Position numbers and translations under genes: made by a program | Shown: in pieces, positions 34,796 to 44,529 of the stretch | How positions within the stretch are numbered: the first letter of the stretch is position 1 | Layout: each line of letters begins with the position of its first letter | The notes under the pieces: model-generated | What the model was told of the DNA's origin: nothing | Database searches by the model: none | What the model saw: only the letters and a program-made list of their open reading frames with translations | Assembly: GCF_009909205.1 (NCBI RefSeq) | Contig: NZ_JAAAPN010000004.1 | Span: 1 to 64,000, forward strand | Direction: 5' to 3' | Length of the DNA stretch: 64,000 nucleotides | Source: Aquabacterium fontiphilum | GTDB taxonomy: Bacteria > Pseudomonadota > Gammaproteobacteria > Burkholderiales > Burkholderiaceae_C

Positions 34796-37285
34796 GTGAC
34801 TGACCGCCGACTCGACGCCGCCTTGCAGGCCGCCCTGGATCACCTCCAGCGCGGCCTCACGGATGTGCTTGATCGGGTGCTGGTGCAGCTCCCGAACCTG
34901 GCAGCAGCCAGCACGAACAGCGGGCAGCGGCAAGCCCTCATCGATGCAGAGCGCTTTCTGCAGGGCCGGCGAGGGGTATTGCAGGCTGGCGCGGTTCATC
35001 AATTGCGCCAGCAGATCGACAAATGGGCGCGCGCCAGCGAAGCGGGCCCTTTGAGCGAAAGCAGCCAGCCGGACTGGTCGAGCCTGAGCCTGGTCGACCA
35101 CGCAGAAGTCGAACGCACCGTGGTGGCCGACCGCCTGGCGCAATCGGTGGCAACCGCCTGTGAGGGCAGCCTGTCGGTGCTGCACGCCCAATTCGGAGCG
35201 CTGACCGCCCACAGTGAACACCAACCTCACCCGATTCGCCCCCAGGCGGTGACGCAGGCCCTGCTGGACACGTTTGCACAGGAGGGGGTGGACCAAGAGG
35301 CGCTCCAGGCTCTGCTCGGTGTGCTGAGCAGGCTGCTGCCCGAGGCCCTGGCAACCGCCTATGCCGATATCGTGGCCGACTGGCGACGACTCGGTTTGAC
35401 CCCGGCTGCGCCTGCCGTGCGGCGCTCTGCCAGCAGCACCAGTTCCGTAAGCGGTACCTTGTCGGCCCCCACCTCGCCAGGCGGCCTGTCGGGCGTGACG
35501 CAGCCTCAGGCCTTCGCCACGACGAGCGCGCAGGCAGGACTGTTGGCGGCAAGCGAAGCCGGACAGCGCGCGGCGAGGGTGCTCAGTGACATGTTCGGCG
35601 TGCCAGCACCCGCGCTGGGCAGTTGGAACGCCGCACCGGCTGGCGGCGACGCTGCGGCGGCCGTTGCGGGCGGACTGACCGACGCCGCCACCAGTGCCGA
35701 TTTTCAGGATCTGCTGCGACGCATCGCTGCCCAGGCCCTGCCTCCGGTCCAAGTTCACGCAGCCATGGCGGGCGGCGCCTCGGCGGGCGCTACGCTTACG
35801 GGGCTCAGTGGGACGGACGCCGTGGCGGCCGGTTTTGCCGGGCCCTTGATGGCGCCCAACGTGATCCGCGCTCACCGCGACGAACTGATCCAGGCCCGGG
35901 GCGGCGCGCCACTGGATCAGATGATCATCGACATCGTGGCCGCCCTGTTCGACCAGGTGCTGTCCGACCCGAAGGTCGCGCCACAAATGGCACGACAGAT
36001 CGCGCGCCTGCAGATGCCGGTGCTTCGGGTGGCGCTGAGCGACACCCGCTTCTTCAGTTCGCGCCGCCACCCGGTGCGCCGCTTCGTGAACCGCATCGCC
36101 TCGCTGTCGGCGGCGTTCGACGAACTCGATAGCGGCGCCGGCCAGGAGTGTGTCCATCGCGTGACGCTGCTGGTCAACGATGTGGTCGAAGGCGACTTCG
36201 ACCGCATGGAACTGTATGAAACGAAGCTGGCCGAACTCGAAGCGTTCATCGAGGAACTCCAGCGACAAGACGGTGCGGAGCACGACGATGTCACCACGCT
36301 GCTGCGGGGCAAGGAGGCCGACCTGCGGGTGCACCAGCGCTACATGCAGCTTCTGCAGCGCGAACTCTCCGGCGTCGAGTTGCCCGAGTTTCTGCGCGCG
36401 TTCCTGACGCAGATCTGGAGCCAGGTGCAGGTGATGGCTGCGTCGCGTGATGGTGCCCAGTCGGCATTGGCGTCACGCATGAAGGAGGCCGGACGGGAGT
36501 TGGCCCTGAGCGTGCAGCCCAAGGGCCATCCACAGCTGCGCAAGGAGTTTCTGCTCAAGCTGCCCCGACTGATGCGCGACCTCAACGAAGGGTTGGCGCT
36601 GATTCAGTGGCCCGAAGAGGCCAAACAGGCCTTCTTCTCACAGCTGTTGCCAGCCCACGCCGAGTGTCTCAAGGCCACGCCGTCACACGAACTGACGCAG
36701 CGGCTGCTCGAGCACCAACTGACCAAGGTTGAACAGATCGCCATCCCGTCGCGCGAGGAGGCTGCCAACGATCCACTGCCTGCCGCCATGCACGATCCCG
36801 GCGCGGCGCCCGCCCTGACGGTGGTGCCCACGCTGACCAGCGAGGAGATGGCCCAAGCCGGCTTTGTGCCGGAAGCCGCGGTAACCGACGAAGCAGTGCT
36901 GGACATCAATCTGTGCGAGCCCCCGGATCATGACCCGGCGCTGGTCGAGCTCGACATTGATCTGGATACCCCGCCGCCGCCGTCCCAGGGGCTGCAGCTG
37001 GTTCACCACATTCAGAAGGGCACGGCTTATCAGATGATGATGCAGGGCCAATGGAAGAAGGTTCGGCTCACCTGGGTAAGCGAAGGCCGCACATTCTTCA
37101 TCTTCACGCACGGCCACCTGCACAAGCAAACCATCTCGTTGACCGCGCGCACGCTGGCCAAGATGTGCGACACAGGACGCTTCCGCGCGTTCGAGCAGGC
37201 CGAGCTGATCGAGCGTGCCACCGTGCGGGCCCGCCGCCAACTGGCGGCGCTGCAACCGGGGCCGCGCACACGCAGCGCAGCCTGA
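34796..37285 (+). CDS. DUF1631-family protein of unknown function
   Basis: An 829-aa protein with the DUF1631 architecture: an N-terminal helical region, a Ser/Thr/Gly/Ala-rich low-complexity stretch (about 200-300), a large conserved helical core (about 340-640, including DQMIIDIVAALFDQVLSD and FFSSRRHPVRRFVNRIA) and a compact beta-rich C-terminal domain (about 725-810) with KKVRLTWVSEGRTFFIFTH. That last part resembles a degenerate PilZ-like fold, which is my inference. There is no signal peptide or membrane segment. The start codon is GTG without a clear ribosome-binding site. It converges on pdxA. Confidence 0.85.
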   Translation: MTDRRLDAALQAALDHLQRGLTDVLDRVLVQLPNLAAASTNSGQRQALIDAERFLQGRRGVLQAGAVHQLRQQIDKWARASEAGPLSESSQPDWSSLSLVDHAEVERTVVADRLAQSVATACEGSLSVLHAQFGALTAHSEHQPHPIRPQAVTQALLDTFAQEGVDQEALQALLGVLSRLLPEALATAYADIVADWRRLGLTPAAPAVRRSASSTSSVSGTLSAPTSPGGLSGVTQPQAFATTSAQAGLLAASEAGQRAARVLSDMFGVPAPALGSWNAAPAGGDAAAAVAGGLTDAATSADFQDLLRRIAAQALPPVQVHAAMAGGASAGATLTGLSGTDAVAAGFAGPLMAPNVIRAHRDELIQARGGAPLDQMIIDIVAALFDQVLSDPKVAPQMARQIARLQMPVLRVALSDTRFFSSRRHPVRRFVNRIASLSAAFDELDSGAGQECVHRVTLLVNDVVEGDFDRMELYETKLAELEAFIEELQRQDGAEHDDVTTLLRGKEADLRVHQRYMQLLQRELSGVELPEFLRAFLTQIWSQVQVMAASRDGAQSALASRMKEAGRELALSVQPKGHPQLRKEFLLKLPRLMRDLNEGLALIQWPEEAKQAFFSQLLPAHAECLKATPSHELTQRLLEHQLTKVEQIAIPSREEAANDPLPAAMHDPGAAPALTVVPTLTSEEMAQAGFVPEAAVTDEAVLDINLCEPPDHDPALVELDIDLDTPPPPSQGLQLVHHIQKGTAYQMMMQGQWKKVRLTWVSEGRTFFIFTHGHLHKQTISLTARTLAKMCDTGRFRAFEQAELIERATVRARRQLAALQPGPRTRSAA

Positions 37286-37294
37286 TGCGGGCTG

Positions 37295-38359
37295 TCAGCT
37301 TGCGTCGGCCGCGCCGACAGCCACCGACCTGACGGCCACGAATTGACGCGCCATGGCCACAGCCGCCGCAAAGCTGGCCGGATCAGCCCGCCCCGTGCCC
37401 ACGAGGTCGAACGCCGTGCCGTGGTCAGGGCTTGTGCGCACGAACGGCAACCCCAGCGTGACATTGACCCCGCCGTCCAGCCCCAGGTACTTCACTGGGA
37501 TCAAGCCCTGGTCGTGGTACATCGCCACCACCACATCGAACTCGCCCGGATGGGCCGGCGGCGCATGGCGCGCCCGCATGAAAACGGTGTCAGGCGCAAA
37601 CGGGCCATGGGCGTCGATGCCTTCACCACGCGCAGCGGCGATGGCCGGCGCGATGATGCGGATCTCCTCGTCACCAAACAGCCCGCCCTCGCCGGCATGG
37701 GGGTTGAGCCCGGCCACCGCGATGCGAGGGACACGCCCGCACCACATCGGGGCGCTGGCGTGCGTGATGCGCAGCGTGGACAGCACCGCGTCCACCGTGA
37801 CCGCCTCAATGGCAGAACGCAGCGACCGGTGAACCGTGACCAGCACGGTCTTGAGCTGCTCATTGGCCAGCATCATCCGCACATCCAGCGGCGCGCTCCC
37901 GGGCGGCACCCCTTCGGCCTGGAGCAGTTCCGTATGACCGGGATAGGGCTCCCCGGCCAGCGCGAGTGCCTCCTTGTGCAGTGGCGCGGTCACCATGCCG
38001 GCGGCAACCCCTGTGCGGCACAGGGTCACAGCATGGCGCACGCTGGCCGCTGCGGCCTGGCCCGCCTCACGCGCCACCGCACCCCGAGGCAAGGCCAACA
38101 GGTCATCGGGAAGGCCGGGCGGCGACCAGACCGGCAGGGAGCCGGGTGGCAGGCGATCCACCGCGTCCCACCCGTCCACTCGCACCACATTGGGGCGCCC
38201 CCCCTGCGGCAACTCGGCTACAGCGCGCTGCATCACCGCCGGGCAGCCGGACACGACGGCGCCACGGCCGTCGTACTGCCACCAGCGGGCGATGATTTCA
38301 GGACCGATCCCGCAGGGATCGCCCATGGTGAACACCAGAGGAGCAACGGGCGAAGCCAT
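37295..38359 (-). CDS. pdxA: 4-hydroxythreonine-4-phosphate dehydrogenase PdxA
   Basis: A 354-aa enzyme of pyridoxal 5'-phosphate biosynthesis, which oxidises 4-phosphohydroxy-L-threonine with [15 protein letters not shown] is near 11-22, metal-binding histidines occur in YPGHTELL and in [10 protein letters not shown], and [13 protein letters not shown] is conserved. The ATG at 38359 fits the usual N-terminus ([15 protein letters not shown]); an upstream ATG at 38410 would add 17 residues. It is divergent from hisI, at one edge of the apparent inversion. Confidence 0.95.
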   Translation of the reverse strand: MASPVAPLVFTMGDPCGIGPEIIARWWQYDGRGAVVSGCPAVMQRAVAELPQGGRPNVVRVDGWDAVDRLPPGSLPVWSPPGLPDDLLALPRGAVAREAGQAAAASVRHAVTLCRTGVAAGMVTAPLHKEALALAGEPYPGHTELLQAEGVPPGSAPLDVRMMLANEQLKTVLVTVHRSLRSAIEAVTVDAVLSTLRITHASAPMWCGRVPRIAVAGLNPHAGEGGLFGDEEIRIIAPAIAAARGEGIDAHGPFAPDTVFMRARHAPPAHPGEFDVVVAMYHDQGLIPVKYLGLDGGVNVTLGLPFVRTSPDHGTAFDLVGTGRADPASFAAAVAMARQFVAVRSVAVGAADAS

Positions 38360-38467
38360 GTGTACCGCCAAGGCCGCCCGTCGAGGCGACCTGTCATTGA
38401 AGGGTGGCATATTGTCGCCCCGGATGCGTTGGCAGACGCCGCGCCGGTACTTTGGCCCCTCGATTGC

Positions 38468-38473
38468 TACACT
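38468..38473 (+). promoter_or_regulatory. -10-like hexamer for hisI, possibly leaderless
   Basis: TACACT ends 7 nt before the hisI ATG, which would place transcription initiation at or next to the start codon. No convincing -35 and no Shine-Dalgarno sequence are present. Confidence 0.4.
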
Positions 38474-38480
38474 GTCTGAC

Positions 38481-38870
38481 ATGAACTGGCTGGATGAGGT
38501 GCGATGGGACGAAAATGGTCTGGTCCCCGTGATCGCGCAGGAAGACCACACGGGCGACGTCCTGATGTTTGCCTGGATGAACCGTGAGGCGCTCGCCCTC
38601 ACGGCCGAACGCGGCGAAGCCGTGTACTGGAGTCGCTCGCGCCAGCGTCTGTGGCACAAGGGCGAAGAGTCCGGCCACATCCAGAAGGTGCATCAGATCC
38701 GACTGGACTGCGACAACGATGTGGTGTTGCTGCGCGTGACCCAGTTGGGCCATGAACCTGGGATCGCCTGCCACACGGGCCGTCACAGTTGTTTCTTCTA
38801 CAAGTACCACAATGGGGCATGGGAGCCGGTTGATCCGGTTCTGAAAAACCCCGAGCAGATTTACAAATGA
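38481..38870 (+). CDS. hisI: Phosphoribosyl-AMP cyclohydrolase HisI
   Basis: A 129-aa metal-dependent hydrolase that opens the adenine ring of PR-AMP in histidine synthesis. Conserved segments are [32 protein letters not shown] and the metal-site region [11 protein letters not shown] with [10 protein letters not shown]. It overlaps hisE by 4 nt (ATGA). Unlike the rest of the pathway (hisGDCBHAF on the minus strand) it lies on the plus strand about 4 kb away. Confidence 0.97.
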   Translation: MNWLDEVRWDENGLVPVIAQEDHTGDVLMFAWMNREALALTAERGEAVYWSRSRQRLWHKGEESGHIQKVHQIRLDCDNDVVLLRVTQLGHEPGIACHTGRHSCFFYKYHNGAWEPVDPVLKNPEQIYK

Positions 38871-39229
38871 ATCCCACCCCCCAAGCCACGAGCGATGTGC
38901 TAGCGCGCCTGGCCGAGGTCATTGCGTCGCGCAGAGGCGGCAACCCCGAGCAGAGTTACGTCGCCAAGCTGTTTCACAAGGGTACCGACACCATCCTGAA
39001 GAAGGTGGGCGAGGAAGCCACCGAGGTGGTGGTGGCGGCCAAGGCGTACGACATGGCCCCCTCGGATGCCGCTCGTCAGGCCCTCGTCGGCGAACTGGCA
39101 GATCTGTGGTTTCACAGCATGGTGGCCATGGCCCATCTGGGCCTCGGGCCGCAGGACGTGGTCGGCGAACTCGCCCGGCGTGAAGGCCTGTCCGGGCTGG
39201 AAGAATTCGCGCGACGTCCGGCCGGTTAA
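38867..39229 (+). CDS. hisE: Phosphoribosyl-ATP pyrophosphatase HisE
   Basis: A 120-aa MazG-like all-alpha pyrophosphohydrolase converting PR-ATP to PR-AMP, the second step of histidine synthesis. The metal-binding helices are [15 protein letters not shown] and [13 protein letters not shown]. Separate HisI and HisE proteins, rather than a HisIE fusion, are usual in Betaproteobacteria. It starts inside the hisI stop. In many relatives an HIT-family gene sits between hisE and tatA; none is present in the 112-nt gap here. Confidence 0.97.
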   Translation: MNPTPQATSDVLARLAEVIASRRGGNPEQSYVAKLFHKGTDTILKKVGEEATEVVVAAKAYDMAPSDAARQALVGELADLWFHSMVAMAHLGLGPQDVVGELARREGLSGLEEFARRPAG

Positions 39230-39341
39230 GGCTTGACTTGCGCGGCGGCGCCCCCACCTGCCACAGGGGTGTTCGCCAGGACAGGAACGTGGCGGTAGAT
39301 TGTGTGTGTGGCCGCCTGGCGGCTCTGACTGGAGTGTGATC

Positions 39342-39575
39342 ATGGGAACGTTCAGCATTTGGCACTGGGTCATCGTGCTGCTCATCGTCGTGCTGGTTTT
39401 CGGCACCAAGAAGCTCAAGAACATCGGCACCGACCTGGGCGCGGCCGTCAAGGGCTTCAAGGATGGCGTCAAGGACGGCGCCCCGGCGGCCGACAATGCG
39501 CCAGCGCAGCAGGTTGGCCAATCGGGCAACAGCCACTCGCAGACCATCGACGTCGAAACCAAGACCAAGTCGTGA
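39342..39575 (+). CDS. tatA: Twin-arginine translocase subunit TatA
   Basis: A 77-aa single-span protein: N-terminal membrane helix ([19 protein letters not shown]), the amphipathic helix with [21 protein letters not shown], and an acidic/polar tail. It forms the size-variable pore element of the Tat pathway. The start at 39342 is chosen by family N-termini (MGTFSIWHW) and GGAG upstream. Confidence 0.96.
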   Translation: MGTFSIWHWVIVLLIVVLVFGTKKLKNIGTDLGAAVKGFKDGVKDGAPAADNAPAQQVGQSGNSHSQTIDVETKTKS

Positions 39576-39612
39576 TGCGCGCACGCGCCCTGCCGGCTCG
39601 TGAGGCTGCTGC

Positions 39613-40116
39613 ATGATTGATTTCGGTTTCGACAAGCTGATGCTGATCGGGGCAGTTGCCCTGGTCGTGCTGGGTCCTGAGCGGCTGCCCAAAGTCGCCC
39701 GCACCGTCGGTGTGCTGGTCGGCAAGGCGCAGCGCTACGTGGCGCAGGTCCAGAGCGAGGTCAACCGCTCGATCGAGCTGGAAGAGCTGCGCAAGATGAA
39801 GACGGGGGTGGAGGAAGCCGCGACCAACTTTGGCCGCTCCGTGCAAGGCAGCCTCGACGAAGCGCGCGAGACGCTGCAGACCAGCGTCGATGAACTGGGC
39901 GCAGGCAGTCGCGCGGACGACCACGGCAGCTTCTACAACGACCTCACCCATACGTATCACCACCCAGCTCCGCCGGTGCGCAAGAACTGGCGGCTCAAGC
40001 GCGGTGCCACCCCACTTTGGTACAAGCAACGTCATGGCGTGCGCCGCCATGTGCAGTCCGGCGCGGCCCGCGTGGCCCGCTTCCGCCCGCCTGGGCGTAC
40101 CCTCGGCCCCCGTTAA
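39613..40116 (+). CDS. tatB: Twin-arginine translocase subunit TatB
   Basis: A 167-aa TatA/B-fold protein with the N-terminal helix (MIDFGFDKLMLIGAVALVVLGPERLPKVAR), where Glu and the GPERLP hinge mark it as TatB rather than TatA, followed by a long helix and a basic C-terminal tail rich in Arg/Pro. With TatC it forms the signal-peptide receptor. It lies 37 nt after tatA and 12 nt before tatC. Confidence 0.95.
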   Translation: MIDFGFDKLMLIGAVALVVLGPERLPKVARTVGVLVGKAQRYVAQVQSEVNRSIELEELRKMKTGVEEAATNFGRSVQGSLDEARETLQTSVDELGAGSRADDHGSFYNDLTHTYHHPAPPVRKNWRLKRGATPLWYKQRHGVRRHVQSGAARVARFRPPGRTLGPR

Positions 40117-40128
40117 GCCAACCACGCT

Positions 40129-40926
40129 GTGAGCGACCCCAAATCACCATCCGACGAGCTCGAGGGCAGCGAACAACCTTTTGTCTCGCACCTCATCGAG
40201 TTGCGAGACCGCCTGATCAAGGCCTTTGCGGCCATGGCCGTGGCCTTCATCGCGCTGGCCATCTACCCCTCGCCCTCCGGCCTGTACGACCTGCTGGCCA
40301 TGCCGCTTGTGCAGCATCTGCCGCAGGGCACGACGCTGATCGCCACCAACCCCATCTCGCCCTTCATGGTGCCCATCAAGGTGACCATGCTGGCGGCCTT
40401 CATGTTGGCCCTGCCCGCTGTGCTCTATCAGATCTGGGCGTTCGTGGCGCCCGGCCTGTACGGCCACGAAAAGCGGCTCGTGGCCCCGTTGATCGTCTCC
40501 AGCACGCTGCTGTTCTACCTGGGCGTGGCGTTCTGCTATTTCTTCGTCTTTGGCAAGGTGTTCACCTTCATCCAGGAGTTCGCGCCCAAGAGCATCACGG
40601 CGGCGCCGGACATCGAGGCCTACCTGAGCTTCGTGCTCAACATGTTCCTGGCCTTCGGCGCTGCTTTCGAGGTGCCAGTGGCCCTGGTGATCCTCGTGCG
40701 CATGGGCATGGTCACGGTGGACAAGCTCAAGGCCTTCCGCAGCTACTTCATCGTGGTGGCTTTCGTGATTGCCGCCATCGTCACGCCGCCGGACGTCGTC
40801 TCTCAACTGGCGCTGGCCATCCCGATGTGCCTCTTGTATGAGGTGGGCATCTGGGCGGCACAGGCCTTTGTCAAGCACACCCGCGCGCCAGACGATCAGC
40901 CCGAATCGACTTCGGCTGGCGGGTGA
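40129..40926 (+). CDS. tatC: Twin-arginine translocase subunit TatC
   Basis: A 265-aa six-helix membrane protein that recognises twin-arginine signal peptides. The family opening FVSHLIELRDRLIKA and FVAPGLYGHEKR, plus SYFIVVAFVIAAIVTPPDVVSQ, are present. It begins with GTG. Likely local clients include the Rieske protein PetA, which has a twin-arginine N-terminus. It converges on the DegS-like protease gene. Confidence 0.97.
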   Translation: MSDPKSPSDELEGSEQPFVSHLIELRDRLIKAFAAMAVAFIALAIYPSPSGLYDLLAMPLVQHLPQGTTLIATNPISPFMVPIKVTMLAAFMLALPAVLYQIWAFVAPGLYGHEKRLVAPLIVSSTLLFYLGVAFCYFFVFGKVFTFIQEFAPKSITAAPDIEAYLSFVLNMFLAFGAAFEVPVALVILVRMGMVTVDKLKAFRSYFIVVAFVIAAIVTPPDVVSQLALAIPMCLLYEVGIWAAQAFVKHTRAPDDQPESTSAGG

Positions 40927-40939
40927 GCGGGTCGCCCGC

Positions 40940-42130
40940 TCACTCTTCTTCGAATTCGTCGCGGGCCGGCGGGGCCTGAACCTGCTGTCTGGGCCGCTTG
41001 CCGACGACGACGCTCACGACACGTTCCTCTGAGCCCCGCAGAATGCGCACAGGCGCGCGCTCACCCGGCTTCAGCGCCGCCACAGCGTTGAGCAACTGCG
41101 CGGTATTGGCCACGGGTTGGCTGCCCACCTGAATCACCACATCGCCGGGGCGAATGCCCCCCGTGGCGGCGGGCCCGTTGTGCAGCACACCCGTGATCAG
41201 CACACCATCGCGCAAAGGCAGGTTGAAGGTTTCGGCCATCTCGGGCGTCAGGTCGCGCGGCTCCACGCCAATCCACCCCCGGGTGACCGTGCCTTCGCGA
41301 ATCAGGCTTTCCAGCACCTGACGGGCGGTGGACACCGGAATGGCAAAGCCGATGCCCATGTTGCCGCCCGAACGAGAATAGATCGCCGTGTTGATGCCGA
41401 TCAGGTTGCCCTGGGCATCGACCAGCGCACCGCCCGAGTTGCCTGGATTGATGGCCGCATCAGTCTGGATGAAATTCTCGAAGGTGTTGATGCCGAGCTG
41501 GTTGCGGCCCAGGGCGCTGATGATGCCCGACGTGACTGTCTGGCCGACGCCGAAAGGGTTGCCGATGGCCAGGACCGCATCGCCCACCTGCACGGTATCG
41601 GAGTCGCCGAACACGATGGCCGGCAAGCGCAGCAGTTCGACCTTGAGCACCGCCAGGTCGGTGTCCGGGTCGGTGCCGATGACCTTGGCCGAGGCCTTGC
41701 GCCCGTCCGTCAGAATGACCTCGATGTCGTCCATGCGGTCGACCACGTGGTTATTGGTCAGGATGTAGCCCTCGGGCGACACGATGACACCCGAGCCCAT
41801 GCCGGACTGCGGCTGATTGCCACGGTCGCCAAAGAAGTAGCGGAACCAGGGATCGGCGGAGCGCGGGTTGCGCGAAGGGGCGCTGCTGGTCACGATGCTG
41901 ACCACGGCCGGCGAAGCACGCAGCGCAGCTTCTCGAAAGCTCATCATCGCACCGGACCCCGCCACCGCCGACGGGGCCGGCAATGACGGCGCCACCGTCA
42001 CCGAGGGCGTCGGCAACAGATTGCGCGGTGTCCACGCCTGGATCCATTGGGGCCGGAAGGTGGCCACCACGAACAGGAGGGCCACTGCAACGGTGACGGT
42101 CTGAGCGAAAATCAGCCAGGTGGAACGCAT
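40940..42130 (-). CDS. Membrane-anchored trypsin-like protease, DegS/HtrA family
   Basis: A 396-aa periplasmic serine protease with an N-terminal membrane anchor (about 5-24) and a catalytic triad at H128 (TNNHVVD), D158 (DTDLAVLK) and S232 (GNSGGAL), followed by a single PDZ domain (about 285-375). One PDZ and an anchor make it DegS-like, but the usual partners rseA/rseB/rpoE are not here. The ATG at 42130 is preferred; an in-frame GTG/ATG ten codons upstream would overlap nif3. It is divergent from nif3 with 28 nt between starts. Confidence 0.93.
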   Translation of the reverse strand: MRSTWLIFAQTVTVAVALLFVVATFRPQWIQAWTPRNLLPTPSVTVAPSLPAPSAVAGSGAMMSFREAALRASPAVVSIVTSSAPSRNPRSADPWFRYFFGDRGNQPQSGMGSGVIVSPEGYILTNNHVVDRMDDIEVILTDGRKASAKVIGTDPDTDLAVLKVELLRLPAIVFGDSDTVQVGDAVLAIGNPFGVGQTVTSGIISALGRNQLGINTFENFIQTDAAINPGNSGGALVDAQGNLIGINTAIYSRSGGNMGIGFAIPVSTARQVLESLIREGTVTRGWIGVEPRDLTPEMAETFNLPLRDGVLITGVLHNGPAATGGIRPGDVVIQVGSQPVANTAQLLNAVAALKPGERAPVRILRGSEERVVSVVVGKRPRQQVQAPPARDEFEEE

Positions 42131-42158
42131 GAACCTCACAAGCCGGAAAGGGCCTGCC

Positions 42159-42908
42159 ATGATCGATCGGGATGGATTGGTGAACCACCTGCAGTCGCTG
42201 CTGGAGGCGGATCGCTTCCGGGATTATGGTCCGAATGGTCTGCAAGTTGAGGGCAAGCCGGCGATCCGCAAGATCGTCACCGGCGTCACGGCCAGCCTGT
42301 CGTTGATCGAGGCCGCTCTGGCAGAAGAAGCCGACGCCATCCTCGTTCACCATGGCCTGTTCTGGAAAGGGCAGGACGGCCGGGTCACGGGATGGATGCG
42401 GCAGCGCCTGTCCCGTCTGCTGGCCCATGACGTCAACCTGCTGGCCTACCACCTGCCCCTGGACGCGCACGCCGAACTGGGCAACAACGCCCAGTGGGGG
42501 CTGCGCCTGGGCCTGACGGCCGAGCGGCGCTTCGGCGACCAGGACCTGGGTTTCATCGGCGCGACCCCGCATGGCATGGACGTCGCCTTGCTGGCTGATC
42601 GGGTACAGGCCGAACTCGGGCGATCGCCCGTGGTGGTGCCGGGAGACGGGCGCCCGCTGCGGCAGGTGGCCTGGTGCAGCGGTGGCGCGCAAGGCTACTT
42701 CGAAGCCGCCATCGCCGCGGGTGCCGACGCGTTTCTCACCGGCGAGATCTCGGAGCCTCAGACCCACTACGCCCGAGAGACAGGCGTGGCCTTTCTCGCG
42801 TGCGGCCACCATGCGAGCGAGCGTTACGGGGTGCAGGCGGTCGGTGACCATCTCGCGGCGCACTTCGGCATCACGCACCAGTTCATCGACATTGACAACC
42901 CCGCCTGA
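42159..42908 (+). CDS. Nif3-like dinuclear metal-centre protein
   Basis: A 249-aa NIF3-family (YbgI-like) protein. Metal-ligand segments HHGLFW (about 76-81) and the C-terminal FLACGHHASERYGV are present, with TGEISEPQ in between. Members form hexameric toroids with two metals per subunit; the biochemical role remains unsettled (GTP-cyclohydrolase-like or hydrolase proposals). The start at 42159 matches family N-termini. In related genomes it commonly neighbours petABC or tatC; here hisF follows convergently. Confidence 0.92.
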   Translation: MIDRDGLVNHLQSLLEADRFRDYGPNGLQVEGKPAIRKIVTGVTASLSLIEAALAEEADAILVHHGLFWKGQDGRVTGWMRQRLSRLLAHDVNLLAYHLPLDAHAELGNNAQWGLRLGLTAERRFGDQDLGFIGATPHGMDVALLADRVQAELGRSPVVVPGDGRPLRQVAWCSGGAQGYFEAAIAAGADAFLTGEISEPQTHYARETGVAFLACGHHASERYGVQAVGDHLAAHFGITHQFIDIDNPA

Positions 42909-42941
42909 GGCGCAACGCCGCAGACGGGTCGTGCGGCGCGC

Positions 42942-43721
42942 TCAGCGTCGAACGGGGATGCCGCGCTGGGCCATCAGCGCTTTGGCCTGGCCCACGGTGT
43001 ACTCGCCGTAGTGGAAGATGCTGGCTGCCAGCACCGCGTCGGCGCCGCCTTGCTGCACGCCATCGGCAAGGTGATCCAGGTTGCCCACACCACCCGAGGC
43101 GATCACGGGCACGCCCACGGCGTCGCTGACGGCACGGGTCAGCGCCAGGTCGAAGCCCGATTTGGTGCCGTCGCGGTCCATGCTGGTCAGCAGGATTTCG
43201 CCAGCGCCGAACTCAGCCATCTGCTTCGCCCAGGCCACGGCATCCAGGCCGACGTTCTTGCGCCCGCCATGGCTGTAGACGTCCCAGCCCTCGCCGCGCG
43301 CGGCCACATCCTCGCCCTGACGCTTCTTGGCGTCGATGGCCACGACGATGCATTGCGAGCCGTACTTGTCGGATGCGTCACGGATCACCTGCGGGTTGGC
43401 AATCGCAGCCGAGTTGAAGCTGACCTTGTCCGCCCCCGCGTTGAGCAGGCGCCGCACATCGTCGACCGTGCGCACGCCGCCACCCACCGTCAGCGGAATG
43501 AAGACCTGCGAGGCCACAGCCTCAATGATGTGCAGGATCAGGTCGCGGCCGTCGCTGGTCGCGGTGATGTCCAGAAAGGTGAGCTCGTCGGCGCCCTGCT
43601 CGTTGTAGCGTGCGGCGATCTCGACCGGGTCACCGGCGTCGCGCAACTCGACGAAGTTCACGCCCTTGACAACCCGCCCACCTGTCACGTCCAGGCAGGG
43701 AATGATGCGTTTGGCCAGCAC
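42942..43721 (-). CDS. hisF: Imidazole glycerol phosphate synthase cyclase subunit HisF
   Basis: A 259-aa (beta/alpha)8 barrel with catalytic Asp residues in the [15 protein letters not shown] opening (D11) and [13 protein letters not shown] (D near 131-133). It uses ammonia from HisH to make imidazole glycerol phosphate and AICAR. It lies 2 nt after hisA and is the last gene of the minus-strand his operon; hisIE, normally next, is on the other strand. Confidence 0.98.
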   Translation of the reverse strand: MLAKRIIPCLDVTGGRVVKGVNFVELRDAGDPVEIAARYNEQGADELTFLDITATSDGRDLILHIIEAVASQVFIPLTVGGGVRTVDDVRRLLNAGADKVSFNSAAIANPQVIRDASDKYGSQCIVVAIDAKKRQGEDVAARGEGWDVYSHGGRKNVGLDAVAWAKQMAEFGAGEILLTSMDRDGTKSGFDLALTRAVSDAVGVPVIASGGVGNLDHLADGVQQGGADAVLAASIFHYGEYTVGQAKALMAQRGIPVRR

Positions 43722-43723
43722 GG

Positions 43724-44470
43724 TCAGCCCTGACCGTTGAGTTCGTCAGCGCGCTTCTGGGCGGCCGCGAAATCGAGGTCACCGGTGTAGATGGCGCGGC
43801 CGCAGATCACGCCCTCCACGCCTTCGTCTTCCACCGCGCACAGAGCTTCGATGTTCTTGATGTCGGACAGGCCGCCCGAGGCGATCACCGGAATCGTCAG
43901 GGCCTGGGCCAGCTTCACCGTGGCATCAATGTTGATACCGGTCAGCATGCCATCGCGGCCAATGTCGGTGTAGATGATGCCTTCGACGCCGTAGTCTTCG
44001 AACTTCTTGGCCAGATCGATCACCTCATGGCCCGAGAGCTTGCTCCAGCCATCGGTCGCCACCTTGCCGTCCTTGGCGTCCAGTCCCACGATGATGTGGC
44101 CGCCAAACGCACTGCAGGCGTCCTTGAGGAAGCCGGGGTTCTTCACGGCCGCCGTCCCGATGATCACGTAGCTCAGGCCGTCATCCAGGTAGCGCTCGAT
44201 GGTGTCGAGGTCGCGGATGCCGCCGCCCAACTGGACGGGAATCTCGTCGCCCACCTCCTTGATGATCGCCTTGATGGCGGCCTCGTTCACCGGCTTGCCG
44301 GCAAAGGCGCCGTTGAGGTCGACCAGATGCAGGCGGCGGGCGCCGGCATCCAGCCACCGCCGGGCCATGGCTGCGGGATCTTCACCAAAGGTGGTGGAGT
44401 CGTTCATGTCGCCCTGCTTGAGGCGCACGCATTTGCCGTCTTTCAGGTCAATCGCAGGAATCAGCAGCAT
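43724..44470 (-). CDS. hisA: ProFAR isomerase HisA
   Basis: A 248-aa (beta/alpha)8-barrel isomerase that converts ProFAR to PRFAR in histidine synthesis. The family opening [19 protein letters not shown] holds the catalytic Asp8, and [10 protein letters not shown] the second acidic residue. It is placed between hisH (59-nt gap) and hisF (2 nt). Confidence 0.98.
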   Translation of the reverse strand: MLLIPAIDLKDGKCVRLKQGDMNDSTTFGEDPAAMARRWLDAGARRLHLVDLNGAFAGKPVNEAAIKAIIKEVGDEIPVQLGGGIRDLDTIERYLDDGLSYVIIGTAAVKNPGFLKDACSAFGGHIIVGLDAKDGKVATDGWSKLSGHEVIDLAKKFEDYGVEGIIYTDIGRDGMLTGINIDATVKLAQALTIPVIASGGLSDIKNIEALCAVEDEGVEGVICGRAIYTGDLDFAAAQKRADELNGQG

Positions 44471-44529
44471 GGCTGTGGTGCGGGTGTGAAGAAAAGAAAA
44501 GGGTCAACGATCTGGGCGGCTGCCACACG

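Noticed and set aside
39230..39341. Missing HIT-family (hinT) gene between hisE and tatA
   Set aside because: Searched the 112-nt gap for a remnant and saw none; absence in some lineages is ordinary, so it is not reported as a finding.
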